Positions 17,249 to 26,090 of a DNA stretch of 64,000 bases are shown piece after piece. The notes beneath the pieces are model-generated. The model worked only from the letters and a program-made list of their open reading frames with translations. It searched no databases and had not been told where the DNA came from. Source of the DNA: Halobacteriales archaeon QS_8_69_26 (GTDB lineage Archaea; Halobacteriota; Halobacteria; Halobacteriales; SW-7-71-33); the NCBI GenBank assembly GCA_003023195.1, contig PXRX01000034.1, forward strand, positions 1-64,000, read 5' to 3'. The translations under genes and the position numbers were made by a program. The first letter of the stretch is position 1, and every line of letters starts with the position of its first letter.

Positions 17249-17396
17249 GACGACGGCGAGGACGGCCGTCGACGGGCGGTTCGATCGACCGTTCCGGGAG
17301 TCCGACGTACCATTCGTGTGCGGATACTGATTCTCGGATCGGTATGAGTCGTCCGGTCGTCGGTCCGGCCGGCGTTTCCCCGGTCGACGCCGGTGT

Positions 17397-17963
17397 TCAC
17401 TCCCGGCGGAGGCGGTCGACCAGTCCGGTCAGCCGGTCCACTGACGACCCGGTGAGGATCCCCACCAGTTGCTCGGAGCGCTCGTAGGTCCGGCGCAGAT
17501 CCCTGACCTTCTCCAGGTCACTGCGGGCCCGTTCGTCGTCGACGCCCTCCAGTGCCGCCTCGGCCTCCTCCAGTGCCCGGGTCATGGTGTCTATCTCCCG
17601 GCGGACCTCCCGCCGGAGGAACTCCTGGAGGACGGTCCAGAAGTCGCGCTCCGCCTCGAAGAAGGCCTTCTTGCCCTCGCCGGGGACGGACCGGCGGTGG
17701 ACGAGGTGCAACCGCTCCATGTCCTTCATCGCGGTACTTATCGTCGACTTGGCGTAGCCGCTCTCGGCGACCAGTTCGTCCAGCGACACCGGGTCGTCCG
17801 CGAAGAACAGGGTCCCGTACAGCCGCCCGTAGCTCCGATTGAGCCCGTAGATCTCGGCGCTTCGCTCCATCGCCTCGATCACCCGTTCGCGAGCCCGTTC
17901 GACGGCCTCGGGGCCGGCCGCGTCGCCGTCGGCGGGATCCTCGCTGGAGTCGTCCGTCGTCAT
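17397..17963 (-). CDS. GbsR/MarR-type transcriptional regulator (188 aa)
   Basis: After an acidic leader it shows a winged helix (GRLYGTLFFADDPVSLDELV, then SGYAKSTISTAMKDMERLHLV) and a long charged C-terminal helix pair (REIDTMTRALEEAEAALEGV), the layout of GbsR-type regulators. It is divergent from the ABC exporter at 18020, with only 56 bp between the start codons. A 36-bp dyad lies in that gap and over the exporter start, so it probably controls the exporter and itself. Confidence 0.85.
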   Translation of the reverse strand: MTTDDSSEDPADGDAAGPEAVERARERVIEAMERSAEIYGLNRSYGRLYGTLFFADDPVSLDELVAESGYAKSTISTAMKDMERLHLVHRRSVPGEGKKAFFEAERDFWTVLQEFLRREVRREIDTMTRALEEAEAALEGVDDERARSDLEKVRDLRRTYERSEQLVGILTGSSVDRLTGLVDRLRRE

Positions 17964-18001
17964 CTGATCGGGGGCAGGAGCCGAAAGACCTAATACGTTT
18001 T

Positions 18002-18037
18002 GTTCGGAATATTCGGTTGATGCCGAATATACCGAAC
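18002..18037. promoter_or_regulatory. Large dyad operator spanning the exporter start codon
   Basis: The left arm GTTCGGAATATTCGG (18002-18016) and right arm CCGAATATACCGAAC (18023-18037) form a 15-bp inverted repeat with one mismatch around the spacer TTGATG, which holds the ATG. A TATA-like TAATACG about 25-30 nt upstream of the ATG suggests a leaderless transcript, so a bound regulator would sit on the transcription start. Confidence 0.85.
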
Positions 18038-18856
18038 GGATCTGCGAACGCGACGCAGTCCGACGTTCCGCCGGACGACGACGCGGTCGTCCTGCGGGCG
18101 GCGGGAATCGAGAAGCGGTACGACTCCACCCTCCCACTGGTGGGCCGGACCGTCGAGGTGCTGACCGGCGCCGACCTCGAACTGCGGCCCGGCGAGGTCG
18201 TGGGTATCGTCGGGGAGAACGGCTCCGGCAAGTCCACGCTGTTGAAGGTCCTGGTGGGCGCGCTCCGGCCCGACGCCGGCGAGGTGCGCCGGACCGGGAC
18301 GGTCGGCTGGTGTCCCCAGGAGACGCTGCTGTACGACCGGCTCACGGTCCGCGAGACGTTCGAACTGTTCGGCGAGGCCTACGGGATGGACGACCGGCGG
18401 GTCCGGGAGCGCCGGGACCACCTCGCCGACCGCCTGGACTTCGCGGGGTTCCTGGACTACCGGATCGACCACCTCTCCGGGGGGAACCGACAGAAGGTCA
18501 ACCTCGCCGTGGCACTCCTGCACGACCCGGACGTCCTGTTGCTCGACGAGCCCTACACCGGGTTCGACTGGGAGACGTACCTCGCGTTCTGGGACCTGAC
18601 CGAGGAACTGGTCGCGGGAGGAACGGCCATCGCGGTCATCTCCCACCTCGTCAGCGAGCGCGAGCGGTTCGACCGGATCCTGGAACTCCGGGACGGCACC
18701 CTCCACGAGCAATCCGATCCGTCGCGCAAACCCCGGTCGGCGGCCCACGGCGGTGACGGGCCGGTCGGCGGCGAGGGCCCCGGTGACGACGGCTCCGGGT
18801 CGGCCGAGGGCGAGGTGGGTCGGATCGAGGGAACCACCGGCGGGAGGGAGGGGTAG
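18020..18856 (+). CDS. ABC transporter ATP-binding protein (278 aa)
   Basis: An ABC-2 type exporter ATPase with Walker A GENGSGKST, Q-loop WCPQET, signature LSGGNRQKVNLA, Walker B DVLLLDEPYTGFD and switch His in VISH. A Gly/Asp-rich tail follows the ATPase core. It is the first gene of a three-gene operon with two membrane proteins. The likely regulator is the divergent GbsR-type gene acting on the dyad at its start codon. The substrate is unknown. Confidence 0.93.
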   Translation: MPNIPNGSANATQSDVPPDDDAVVLRAAGIEKRYDSTLPLVGRTVEVLTGADLELRPGEVVGIVGENGSGKSTLLKVLVGALRPDAGEVRRTGTVGWCPQETLLYDRLTVRETFELFGEAYGMDDRRVRERRDHLADRLDFAGFLDYRIDHLSGGNRQKVNLAVALLHDPDVLLLDEPYTGFDWETYLAFWDLTEELVAGGTAIAVISHLVSERERFDRILELRDGTLHEQSDPSRKPRSAAHGGDGPVGGEGPGDDGSGSAEGEVGRIEGTTGGREG

Positions 18857-18858
18857 CG

Positions 18859-19635
18859 ATGGGGCGGTTGGCGACCGGCACGAGGCTCGGTCTGGTCGAG
18901 TTCGTCCGCCAGCCCACGACGCTGGCGATGCTCCTGGTCCTGCCACCCGTCGTCGTCGAGACCTACGGGGTCGCCCTGGAGTCGTTCCCGCAGCTCCCCT
19001 CGCTCGGTGCCGACCCGGCGACGGCCGGTCGGGTCACCGGCACCCTGTTCGCGGTGGCGTTCCTGTCGGGGCTGGTCGGGCTGTTCCAGGTGATCAGTGC
19101 CCGGAGCGCCGACGAGCGGATGACCGTCGCCGGCTTCCCCCGGGCGACGTTGCTGGCGACCCGGCTTGTGACGATGGTTGCCGTCACCCTGGCGGGTGGC
19201 GCCGTCGCGTTCGGCGTCTTCGCCCGCCGCGTGGACGTCGCCGCCCCGGCGCTCGCGTTCGGCGTCCTCGTGCTGGCGGGGCTGGTCTACGGCCTGCTCG
19301 GGGTCGTCGTCGGGACGCTCGTCCCCCGCGAACTGGAGGGATCGGTCGTCCTGGTGTTCCTGGCGGACGTCGACAACGCGCTCTCCTCCGGGCTGTTCCC
19401 CGTCGACGCCGCCGTGCCGGTGCCCGGCGCCGGTGACGTGGCCGTGACCGACCTCCTCCCGCTGTACCACCCCCACGAACTGTTCTCGGCGGCCGCCCTG
19501 GAGGGGGAACTCGCGACCGGCCACCTGGGGCCGGTCGCGGCCTGGGTCCTCGCCCTCCTGGGGATCGCCTTCCTGGCGTACGGCCACTCGACCGGCGGCG
19601 GACTGCCCGCGCCCGTCCGGCGGTGGTCGCCGTGA
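18859..19635 (+). CDS. ABC exporter permease 1 (258 aa)
   Basis: It has about six hydrophobic segments (for example AMLLVLPPVVVETYGV, LFAVAFLSGLVGLFQV, ALAFGVLVLAGLVYGLLGVV), as in ABC-2 permeases. The ATG is 3 bp after the ATPase stop codon. Its last codons overlap the start of the next permease (GTGA), so the two are translationally coupled and probably form a heterodimer. Confidence 0.85.
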   Translation: MGRLATGTRLGLVEFVRQPTTLAMLLVLPPVVVETYGVALESFPQLPSLGADPATAGRVTGTLFAVAFLSGLVGLFQVISARSADERMTVAGFPRATLLATRLVTMVAVTLAGGAVAFGVFARRVDVAAPALAFGVLVLAGLVYGLLGVVVGTLVPRELEGSVVLVFLADVDNALSSGLFPVDAAVPVPGAGDVAVTDLLPLYHPHELFSAAALEGELATGHLGPVAAWVLALLGIAFLAYGHSTGGGLPAPVRRWSP

Positions 19636-20363
19636 CCCGCGTCGCCGCCGCGTTCCGGAGCGGGGCGACCGAACTCCGCCGGACGCCGCTGTTGCTCGGA
19701 CTGCTCGTCGTCGCGCCGGCGTACGTCATCTACCTGTTCACCGCCGTCGCGCCCGACGGACCGGCCGTCGTCCACGTCTCCGGCGAGAGCGTCCGGACGA
19801 CCCTCCCCGCGGCCTTCCCCGCGTTCACCACGCCGATGACCGCCGCGTTGCTCTCGGGGATCGCCGGCCTGTTCCTCGTCGGGACCGCGACCCGGGCCGA
19901 CGCCCGCCTGGTCGTGGCCGGCTACCGGCCCGGCGAGGTGGTCCTCGCGCGCCTCGGCCTCCTCGTCGGCGTCGCGGCGGTCGCAACCGCGGTCTCGGTC
20001 GGGGTGATGCTCACCGCCTTCGACCCCGAGCGAATCGCTCTCTTCGTCCTCGGCACGGGCCTCACGGCGCTGGTCTACGGGGCCGTCGGCGTCGTGGCCG
20101 GCCTGGTCCTCGACCGCATCGCGGGGGTCTACCTCGTCCTGTTCGGGTCGATGGTCGACCTGTTCGTGTTCCAGAACCCGCTGGCGACCGACACCCACGC
20201 CCTGGCACGCTGGCTCCCCGGGCACTACCCGCTCCGGGTGGCGATGGACGCCGGCTTCGCCGGGACGGTCGACCCCCTCGATGTCGCACTCTCGCTCGCC
20301 GTCCTCGGGGTCCTCGGGGCCGTCGCCACCGCCGCCTTCTACCGCGAGGTTCGGCTCTCGTGA
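19632..20363 (+). CDS. ABC exporter permease 2 (243 aa)
   Basis: A second six-helix ABC-2 permease similar in layout to the first, including a matching STADERMTVAGF/RADARLVVAGY-type loop and the LTALVYGAVGVVAGLVLDR segment. I chose the GTG at 19632, which overlaps the preceding stop as GTGA; a GTG at 19623 is also possible. The similarity to permease 1 suggests gene duplication within the operon. Confidence 0.85.
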   Translation: MTRVAAAFRSGATELRRTPLLLGLLVVAPAYVIYLFTAVAPDGPAVVHVSGESVRTTLPAAFPAFTTPMTAALLSGIAGLFLVGTATRADARLVVAGYRPGEVVLARLGLLVGVAAVATAVSVGVMLTAFDPERIALFVLGTGLTALVYGAVGVVAGLVLDRIAGVYLVLFGSMVDLFVFQNPLATDTHALARWLPGHYPLRVAMDAGFAGTVDPLDVALSLAVLGVLGAVATAAFYREVRLS

Positions 20364-20412
20364 CCGGTGGCCTGGGTCGGCCGGCAGTTGGGGACGGTAT
20401 GATCTCGGGAGG

Positions 20413-21051
20413 CTACGCGTCGGCGGTCACCTCGTCGACGCTCTCGGCAATGTCCTCGGTGACCCGCCAGAGGTACAGGGTGGCGAGCGTCCGGTAGGGT
20501 CGCCAGGCCTCGGCCCGGTCGACCATGGCGGCCCGTGCCTCCCGGTCCATCCCGAACAGGGTCGCCATCCCGTCGCGGACGCCCAGGTCCCCGACGGGGA
20601 ACACGTCCGGCCGCCGGAGCGTGAAGATCAGTTGCATCCTGGCGGTCCACTCGCCGACCCCCGTTATCGCGGTGAGTTCATCGACCACCGCCTCGTCGTC
20701 CATCCCCTGGAAGTAGGCGCGGTCGTAGCCCCGGTCCCGGAACGCCTCGGCGACGCTTCGCACGTAGCGGGTCTTCTGGCGGGACAGTCCCGCGTCCCGG
20801 AGGACCTGGGGGTCGGCGGCGAGGACCCCCTCGGGCGTGACCTCCACGGCGTCGAACAGTCGCTCGCGGGTGGCTGCCGCGGAGGCCATCGACACCTGCT
20901 GGCGGAGTATCGAGACCACGAGCCGCTGGAACGGGTCCTCGGCGGGGTCGACGTCCAGCACCCCGTGGCGGTCGACCAGCGCGGCCATGGTCTCGTCCTC
21001 CCGAAGGACGGCGGCGGCGTCCTCCGCCCGCCAGTCCGGATCGGCTGTCAT
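20413..21051 (-). CDS. alkA: DNA-3-methyladenine glycosylase, HhH-GPD family (212 aa)
   Basis: A base-excision repair enzyme that removes alkylated purines. The HhH motif ELTAITGVGEWTARM is followed by the catalytic Asp in FPVGDLGVRDG, and the N-terminal segment FQRLVVSILRQQVSM is typical of AlkA-like proteins. It has normal length without the extra N-terminal domain of E. coli AlkA. It stands alone between the exporter operon and a small membrane protein gene. Confidence 0.88.
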   Translation of the reverse strand: MTADPDWRAEDAAAVLREDETMAALVDRHGVLDVDPAEDPFQRLVVSILRQQVSMASAAATRERLFDAVEVTPEGVLAADPQVLRDAGLSRQKTRYVRSVAEAFRDRGYDRAYFQGMDDEAVVDELTAITGVGEWTARMQLIFTLRRPDVFPVGDLGVRDGMATLFGMDREARAAMVDRAEAWRPYRTLATLYLWRVTEDIAESVDEVTADA

Positions 21052-21340
21052 GCCGGATCCCTCGGGGCGGCCCCGTGCTGAACGTTTCGGAAGCGGGCGG
21101 ACGGATGGGGTTCCCGGTCTCCCTGCCCCCCGATCCTGCCCGGTGTGTTACCAGTTGACGGGTGGGATCCGTTGACGCGTGGTGTGGTGAGTGGTATCAC
21201 TTCTTTAACAAAATTTACTATCCTCCCACCGTTACTCCAGTGTCCGGAGTTCTCGACACCGACCACGCCCGACAGCGGGGTGTGGCAGGGACTCCGGCAA
21301 CGGCGCACGGTGTTCCGACCGCCTTCGACTCCCGTCCCAG

Positions 21341-21541
21341 ATGGAAGCCAATCCCTACCCGAGCGTCCCGCATCGCACCCGACCCACGCGCCAGGCCCCG
21401 AGGACCCTCGCCGGACTCGCCGTCGCTGCCGCCCTGTCCGTCGCCATCCCGCTCGCCCTGGTCGCCGTCGCGTACCCGACTCTGACCGCTACCGTGCTGG
21501 TGGCGGTCGGTGCCGCCGCGTCCGTCGTCCAGCGCGAGTAA
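21341..21541 (+). CDS. Small single-pass membrane protein (66 aa)
   Basis: A basic N-terminus (PHRTRPTRQAPRT) leads into one long hydrophobic region covering residues 21-62. No family is recognised. The upstream gap contains a short AT-rich stretch (around 21190-21230) that could hold a promoter. The frame has the composition of a real gene, but small size keeps confidence modest. Confidence 0.45.
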   Translation: MEANPYPSVPHRTRPTRQAPRTLAGLAVAAALSVAIPLALVAVAYPTLTATVLVAVGAAASVVQRE

Positions 21542-21632
21542 CCGCCCCGGCCACCCGACCCGATTTTTTCGCCGCCCGATGGTCCGCCGAGTGACGGATC
21601 CCGGGCGGGGATCTGACCCGAGATTCCCGGCG

Positions 21633-22178
21633 TCAGGAGTAGCGTGCCGCCACGTCGGCCTCGGTGATAATCCCAAAGACTCGGTCGTTCGAGACGACGA
21701 TGACGGCGGTGTTCAGGTCGAGTTTGTCGTCGACCTCGTCGAGCGTATCGTCGGGTTCGGCGATGCCGTACTTCTGGCTTTTCACCCGGTCGACGGGAAC
21801 CTCGGCGAGGTCGGCCTCCACGTCGGCGTGCCGGATATCCGCGTTCGAGATCATCCCCCGGGGGTAGTCGTTCTTGATGACTGGCAACTGCGAGTAGCCC
21901 TCTTCGCCCATGATGTCGATCGCGTGGGCCACGCTGTCGTCGGGCGCGACGCTGACGACTTCCTCGTTCATGATTTTCTTCGCGCGCACGATGTCCCCCT
22001 CGACCGTCTCCAGAGCGTTGACGATCCGCCGGAGCGTCGACAGCCGGGGGTCGACGTCGTCGCCCTCGATGCGGGCGATCAACGGCTGAGAGACGTCCGC
22101 GAGGTCGGCGAGTTCGGCCTGGGTCAGGTCCAGATTCTTGCGCCGTTCCTTCAGGTCGTCGGGTGTCGGTAGCTTCAC
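21633..22178 (-). CDS. HTH plus CBS-pair protein (181 aa)
   Basis: The N-terminal XRE-type helix-turn-helix (LDLTQAELADLADVSQPLIAR) is joined to a CBS pair (MNEEVVSVAPDDSV and YSQLPVIKN; second repeat ending VFGIITEADVAAR). Such proteins are widespread in archaea as nucleotide-responsive regulators. I chose the GTG at 22178 (KLPTPDDLKERRKNL) because it begins the conserved domain; the longer frame adds an unlikely leader. Confidence 0.88.
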   Translation of the reverse strand: MKLPTPDDLKERRKNLDLTQAELADLADVSQPLIARIEGDDVDPRLSTLRRIVNALETVEGDIVRAKKIMNEEVVSVAPDDSVAHAIDIMGEEGYSQLPVIKNDYPRGMISNADIRHADVEADLAEVPVDRVKSQKYGIAEPDDTLDEVDDKLDLNTAVIVVSNDRVFGIITEADVAARYS

Positions 22179-22274
22179 GTCTTCAATGTCTGATGGTAAT
22201 AAAATAAGCCTTGTGCATACCCGGGGGACCGTCCCGGGCATCCCGCGGCCCGCCCCGTCCGACCGTGCCGGGGT

Positions 22275-22643
22275 TCAGGTCGTCTCCTCGTCCTCTCCGT
22301 CGCCGACGGGGACGGTCTGGACGACCGAGAGGGGGACGTCCCGGAGCGCGCCCCCGACTTCGCTCTTCGCGATCCGGGCGGCGTGTTCCTCGCTCTCGGC
22401 GTCGAACACTTCCATCTCCAGGGTCAGTCCTACCAGGGCGGTCTCGGCGGCGACGAACGCCGACTCGAACGGTTCCCCGCAGGCCGGACAGGGGGTCCCG
22501 CCCACGTCGACCTCCACGTAGTCCATCTCGGCGTCGTTGAGCCGACGACCCGCCTCGCTGATCGCCACCCCTATGGCGTCCTCGACCGACTCGACGTCGC
22601 GCACCAGCCACGCCGCCTCCATCCCGACGAGATAGTTCGGCAT
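22275..22643 (-). CDS. DUF555 family protein (122 aa)
   Basis: Starts [17 protein letters not shown] and contains a [10 protein letters not shown] zinc-knuckle-like motif, both typical of the archaeal DUF555 (UPF0212) family. The family is conserved in euryarchaea and of unknown function. An acidic tail ends the protein. It is in the same orientation as the flanking regulators. Confidence 0.9.
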   Translation of the reverse strand: MPNYLVGMEAAWLVRDVESVEDAIGVAISEAGRRLNDAEMDYVEVDVGGTPCPACGEPFESAFVAAETALVGLTLEMEVFDAESEEHAARIAKSEVGGALRDVPLSVVQTVPVGDGEDEETT

Positions 22644-22701
22644 GTCCGACCCTGGGCCCGGAGGAGGTATATCACTTTTCGGTTTCGGTTCGCCAGCCGT
22701 G

Positions 22702-23457
22702 TCAGCGTGGATCCCACCGGTCGAGGTCCCGGTCGTCCAGCAGGTGACGGAAGCCGTGGAGGACGTTCCGACCGCTCTCGGTGAGACTGATCCGCTTCTG
22801 CCGGCCGACCTTCTCGACCTCGACGTAGCGGTCCGATTCGAGGGGGTCGACGATCTTCGAGTCCAGGACCCGGAACTTGCTCTTGTCCGTGCTGGCCCGG
22901 CTGTTGACGATGAACGGGAGTTCCCGGTCCTCGCCCAGTTCGATCAGTTCCTTCTTGTTGACCTTCGCGTTCTCGGAGAGGTACTTGAGGACGACCACCT
23001 GCTCGCGGGTCGGCCCGTCGATCGGATAGGTGGGCAGTCGTTCGGTCTCGCGGACGCCGTAGCCGACCGGTTCGTCGGTGGTCGCGTACTCCTCGGGGTG
23101 GACGTAGTACGGCGTCGCCCCCGTGGTCATGCAGGCGATGGTGGCGCCGATGGCCGACACCTTCGACCCAGTCGCGACGTTGACCCGGACGTCGTCCTCG
23201 GCGTGGACGTGGGCGATGGTGGTCACGACCGCCAGCACGTCGTACACGTCGAACAGGTCGACGGTGTGTCGCTCGATTTCGATGCCGGCCTCCGCCAGGT
23301 CGGCCCGGATGTCCTCGTGGTAGTCCGGCTTCAGGCTCTCGGGTTCGTCGTGTTCCAATAAGTGGATCCGGTCGGCTCGCCCCTCCGTCGCCGGGATCAC
23401 GAGTCGGTCGTACTCGTACCCCACCGGGGCGACGTGGACCCGTTCAACGATGTCCAT
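22702..23457 (-). CDS. CARF-like HTH regulator, HFX_2341/DUF6293 family (251 aa)
   Basis: The N-terminal Rossmann-type domain ([16 protein letters not shown], then [19 protein letters not shown]) resembles CARF domains of Csa3-like regulators and the haloarchaeal DUF6293 family. The C-terminal half is a winged helix ([33 protein letters not shown]). CARF domains bind cyclic oligonucleotides in CRISPR and related systems; no CRISPR genes are in this window, so the ligand is unknown. The ATG at 23457 ([11 protein letters not shown]) starts the domain. Confidence 0.85.
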   Translation of the reverse strand: MDIVERVHVAPVGYEYDRLVIPATEGRADRIHLLEHDEPESLKPDYHEDIRADLAEAGIEIERHTVDLFDVYDVLAVVTTIAHVHAEDDVRVNVATGSKVSAIGATIACMTTGATPYYVHPEEYATTDEPVGYGVRETERLPTYPIDGPTREQVVVLKYLSENAKVNKKELIELGEDRELPFIVNSRASTDKSKFRVLDSKIVDPLESDRYVEVEKVGRQKRISLTESGRNVLHGFRHLLDDRDLDRWDPR

Positions 23458-23717
23458 ACCCCACCCACACGGGGATCCCTCCAATAAAATTTCGTTCGTC
23501 GCCGGCCCGATCCCGACTCCGGATCGCCCGACGAGAATCGACGGTGACGGCGATCCCGGGGCGGTCGGTGGTCGCGACACCGACGAGGTCCGGGGTGAAA
23601 GGGGCTCAGACACGGATCACAGGCCCAAAACGGTTCCCGACACGGATCACGGTTCCGATGGGATCGAACCGGGGAACAGTCGGCGGGGACGGCCTCGAGG
23701 AGCGGTTCGGAGTGGGA

Positions 23718-24179
23718 TCAGTTCGACGGGTTCTTGCGGGCGAGGTCGGCCCCGCAGACCGGACAGCGGTCGCGGTCCTCGTCGAAGGTCCGGCCACACC
23801 CCTGGCACTGGAACAGCCACTCCCGTTTCTCCTCGATGCCCTCGCGGGCGATGACCTCCACCGGGACGCCGAGGTGTTCGGCGACGTTCTGCATCGCGTA
23901 GTCGTCGGTGACCAGGGTGGCGTCGAGTTCCAGGGCCGCCGCCACGAGTCGGGCGTCGGTCTCGGAGAGTTCCGCGCGGTCGCCCGTCTCGTCGGCGGCC
24001 CGCCGGACCCGGTCCAGCACCGGGTCGTCGGGCACGTGGACGTGCATCCCCGCCCCTTCCATGGCGTCGTACCGGTAGGCACTCTCGTCTTCGAGTTCCT
24101 CGCGCACTGCGGGAACGCTCGCCGCGTCGTCGGAGGGCCGGTACTCGTGGATGAACGCCGAGGCGTCGAGAACGTACAT
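23718..24179 (-). CDS. nob1: rRNA maturation endonuclease NOB1 (153 aa)
   Basis: An N-terminal PIN domain (MYVLDASAFIHEY with the first acidic residue; SETDARLVAAALEL and LVTDDYAMQN with the others) is followed by a zinc ribbon (CQGCGRTF and CPVCGADL). This is the architecture of archaeal NOB1, which cuts the 3' end of pre-16S rRNA in small-subunit assembly. Length is normal for the family. Confidence 0.93.
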   Translation of the reverse strand: MYVLDASAFIHEYRPSDDAASVPAVREELEDESAYRYDAMEGAGMHVHVPDDPVLDRVRRAADETGDRAELSETDARLVAAALELDATLVTDDYAMQNVAEHLGVPVEVIAREGIEEKREWLFQCQGCGRTFDEDRDRCPVCGADLARKNPSN

Positions 24180-24270
24180 TCGCCGTCCCCGACTCGGCGG
24201 CCGGGGGTCTTACCAGTATCGCTCCCCCGTTCGGGGGCGCCGGATCCGTCGGCGGACGGCGGTATCGCCT

Positions 24271-24516
24271 CTACCGGCGGATGACGATGTAGTCCTTGAC
24301 GGCCTCGATCCGGTTCGCGGGCACGCGGTAGCGCCCGTCCTCGTCGCGGTCGAACGCGAAGTTCGCGTCCTCCGCACCGGTCTCTGGGTCGATCACCAGG
24401 TCACGTAGGTGTCCGGTCTTCAGGTCGGTCGTGACGTTGTGCAGCGTTCCGACTTCGGTGCCGTCCGATCCCATGACCGCCTTGTTCGAGAGGTTCCGGG
24501 CCAGCATCTCGGTCAT
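24271..24516 (-). CDS. PRC-barrel domain protein (81 aa)
   Basis: A single PRC-barrel: GSDGTEVGTLHNVTTDLKTG, LVIDPETG and RVPANRIEAVKDYIVI. Such small proteins are common in haloarchaea and are thought to act as adaptors in RNA metabolism or cell division. The ATG at 24516 fits the fold start; the frame continues upstream without meaning. Confidence 0.88.
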   Translation of the reverse strand: MTEMLARNLSNKAVMGSDGTEVGTLHNVTTDLKTGHLRDLVIDPETGAEDANFAFDRDEDGRYRVPANRIEAVKDYIVIRR

Positions 24517-24901
24517 GCCCGCGCCTACCCCCCGTCCCGTAATAAAATCCGACGGCGCGTCACGCGCCCGTCTGACGGATCCGGGGCCAGTGGTGGCGAG
24601 TCGCCGGATCCCCCATCCGTGGTCGACGGTGACGGGCGGACGAACCCGTTCTCCAGGTGTGGGGGTGACGACTCGACGGATCCGCCGAACCGCGACGAGG
24701 TTCCAGGGTATTTCACCGGCGCGTGGGTGAAAGCACGCGAAACTCCCGGATCCAGGGTTGCGATCTCCACCCCGTGGGACGGCGAACCGCTCCAATCCGG
24801 ATTAATCCGGATTGACCGGCGTAGGGAGTTCGTAACTGGCCGCAACCCGGAGCCTCGGATCCGTTACTCGGCGAAATCCGGGTTCAGCGTCGTCCCTCTA
24901 T
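24517..24901. other. Intergenic region with a perfect palindrome
   Basis: About 385 bp with no gene. It serves as a divergent promoter region for the PRC-barrel gene and the exported protein at 24902. It holds the 20-bp palindrome at 24794-24813 and related AATCCGG-type sequence further on. Confidence 0.5.
24794..24813. promoter_or_regulatory. Perfect 20-bp palindrome, candidate operator
   Basis: AATCCGGATTAATCCGGATT is its own reverse complement and is also a tandem pair of the 10-bp unit AATCCGGATT. It lies about 90 bp upstream of the ATG at 24902. It is AT-richer than its surroundings and looks like a dimer-of-dimers binding site; the regulator is unknown. Confidence 0.6.
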
Positions 24902-25936
24902 ATGAAGGTACGGACCGTCCCGTCGAACGTGAACCGGAAGCTCCTCGGTCTGGTCGTCGCCCTCGTCGTCGTGGGCGTGACCGTCGCTCCGTCCGCGGCG
25001 TGGGTAGCGCCCGCGCCGGTCGACGACGGGACGGCCGAGGACCCCGCCGTGGCGGCCCCCGACGGACCGTCAGGCGACGGTCCCTCGGCGAGGTCCGGCG
25101 ACGACCGGGCCGACGGTCAGGCAAGCAACGGATCGGTGACCGCCGGTCAGCGACTCTCCGGCGTCGTCGCCGTCCAGGACGCCGAGGTCGCGGGCGAGAT
25201 GGGCGAGCGCGCGTACGCCGCCAGGATCGCAAGTACCGAGACGGACGCGGCCAAGGCGGCGGTCGTCGCCGACCGGCTAGAGGACGCCGCCGACAGACTG
25301 GCGACCCTGCGTGACCGCAAGGAACGGCTCCAGAAGGCCCGCGAGAACGGCTCCATCTCCGACGGGGAGTACAGGTCCCGGATCGCACGACTCGCCGCCG
25401 AGATCCGGAGCGTCGAGCGCCTCGTGAACGCCTCCGAGCGGACCGCCCAGGGCCTGCCCGCCGACGTCCTGGCCGAGAAGGGGGTCGACGCCGACGCCAT
25501 CCGGACGCTACGGGACGAGGCGCGGGACCTGAGCGGCCCCGAGGTCGCGGAGATAGCGCAGTCGATCGCCGGCAAGGGTGCGGGTCGGGGCCTCGGCGAG
25601 GCCCGCGGTTCCCCCAGTGACCCACCGGGCCAGGGTGCCGACGGGACGCCCGGCGCGGGTAACAACAGGACCACCGGCGCGGGCAACGGCGACGACCCCG
25701 GACAGGGTGAGGCCGGCAACCGAACCACCGGACCCGGCGCCGGTGACGGGGCCGACCGGACCACCGGGGCCGGTGCCGGTACGGCCACCGAGGACGGCGG
25801 AACGGCCACCGAGGACGGCGGAACAGCCACCGAGGACGGCACGACCACGGGCGACGGCACGACTACGGACGACGGCACGACTACCAGCAACGCGATTTCT
25901 GCCGGAGAGGACTGGACGACCGACGGCGGATCCTGA
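24902..25936 (+). CDS. Exported protein with a coiled-coil core and repetitive tail (344 aa)
   Basis: A Sec-type signal (KLLGLVVALVVVGVTVAPSAAW) is followed by an acidic linker, a helical charged core (residues about 105-215; ADRLATLRDRKERLQKAREN), then a Gly/Thr-rich tail with repeats of TATEDGG and TTTGDG encoded by 21-bp units. The tail looks like a Thr-rich, possibly glycosylated stalk. No catalytic motif is seen and the function is unknown. Confidence 0.7.
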   Translation: MKVRTVPSNVNRKLLGLVVALVVVGVTVAPSAAWVAPAPVDDGTAEDPAVAAPDGPSGDGPSARSGDDRADGQASNGSVTAGQRLSGVVAVQDAEVAGEMGERAYAARIASTETDAAKAAVVADRLEDAADRLATLRDRKERLQKARENGSISDGEYRSRIARLAAEIRSVERLVNASERTAQGLPADVLAEKGVDADAIRTLRDEARDLSGPEVAEIAQSIAGKGAGRGLGEARGSPSDPPGQGADGTPGAGNNRTTGAGNGDDPGQGEAGNRTTGPGAGDGADRTTGAGAGTATEDGGTATEDGGTATEDGTTTGDGTTTDDGTTTSNAISAGEDWTTDGGS

Positions 25937-26090
25937 GCCTCCCGGGGATCCCTACCGGCGAACTGGGGCGTGACGGACTTTTGGGGAACTCGGAAGCAGG
26001 ACCGTGACAGGGCCGCCCAGGGAACCCGGGAAAGGGAAGGCGTTAAATGCCGCGCAGGGTACCCATAGACAAGGACTTCTGGTGGGTACG

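Noticed and set aside
21145-21594. Alternative 149-codon plus-strand frame over the small membrane protein
   Set aside because: Arg/Pro-rich and out of frame with the hydrophobic segment; the 66-aa frame at 21341 is the better candidate.
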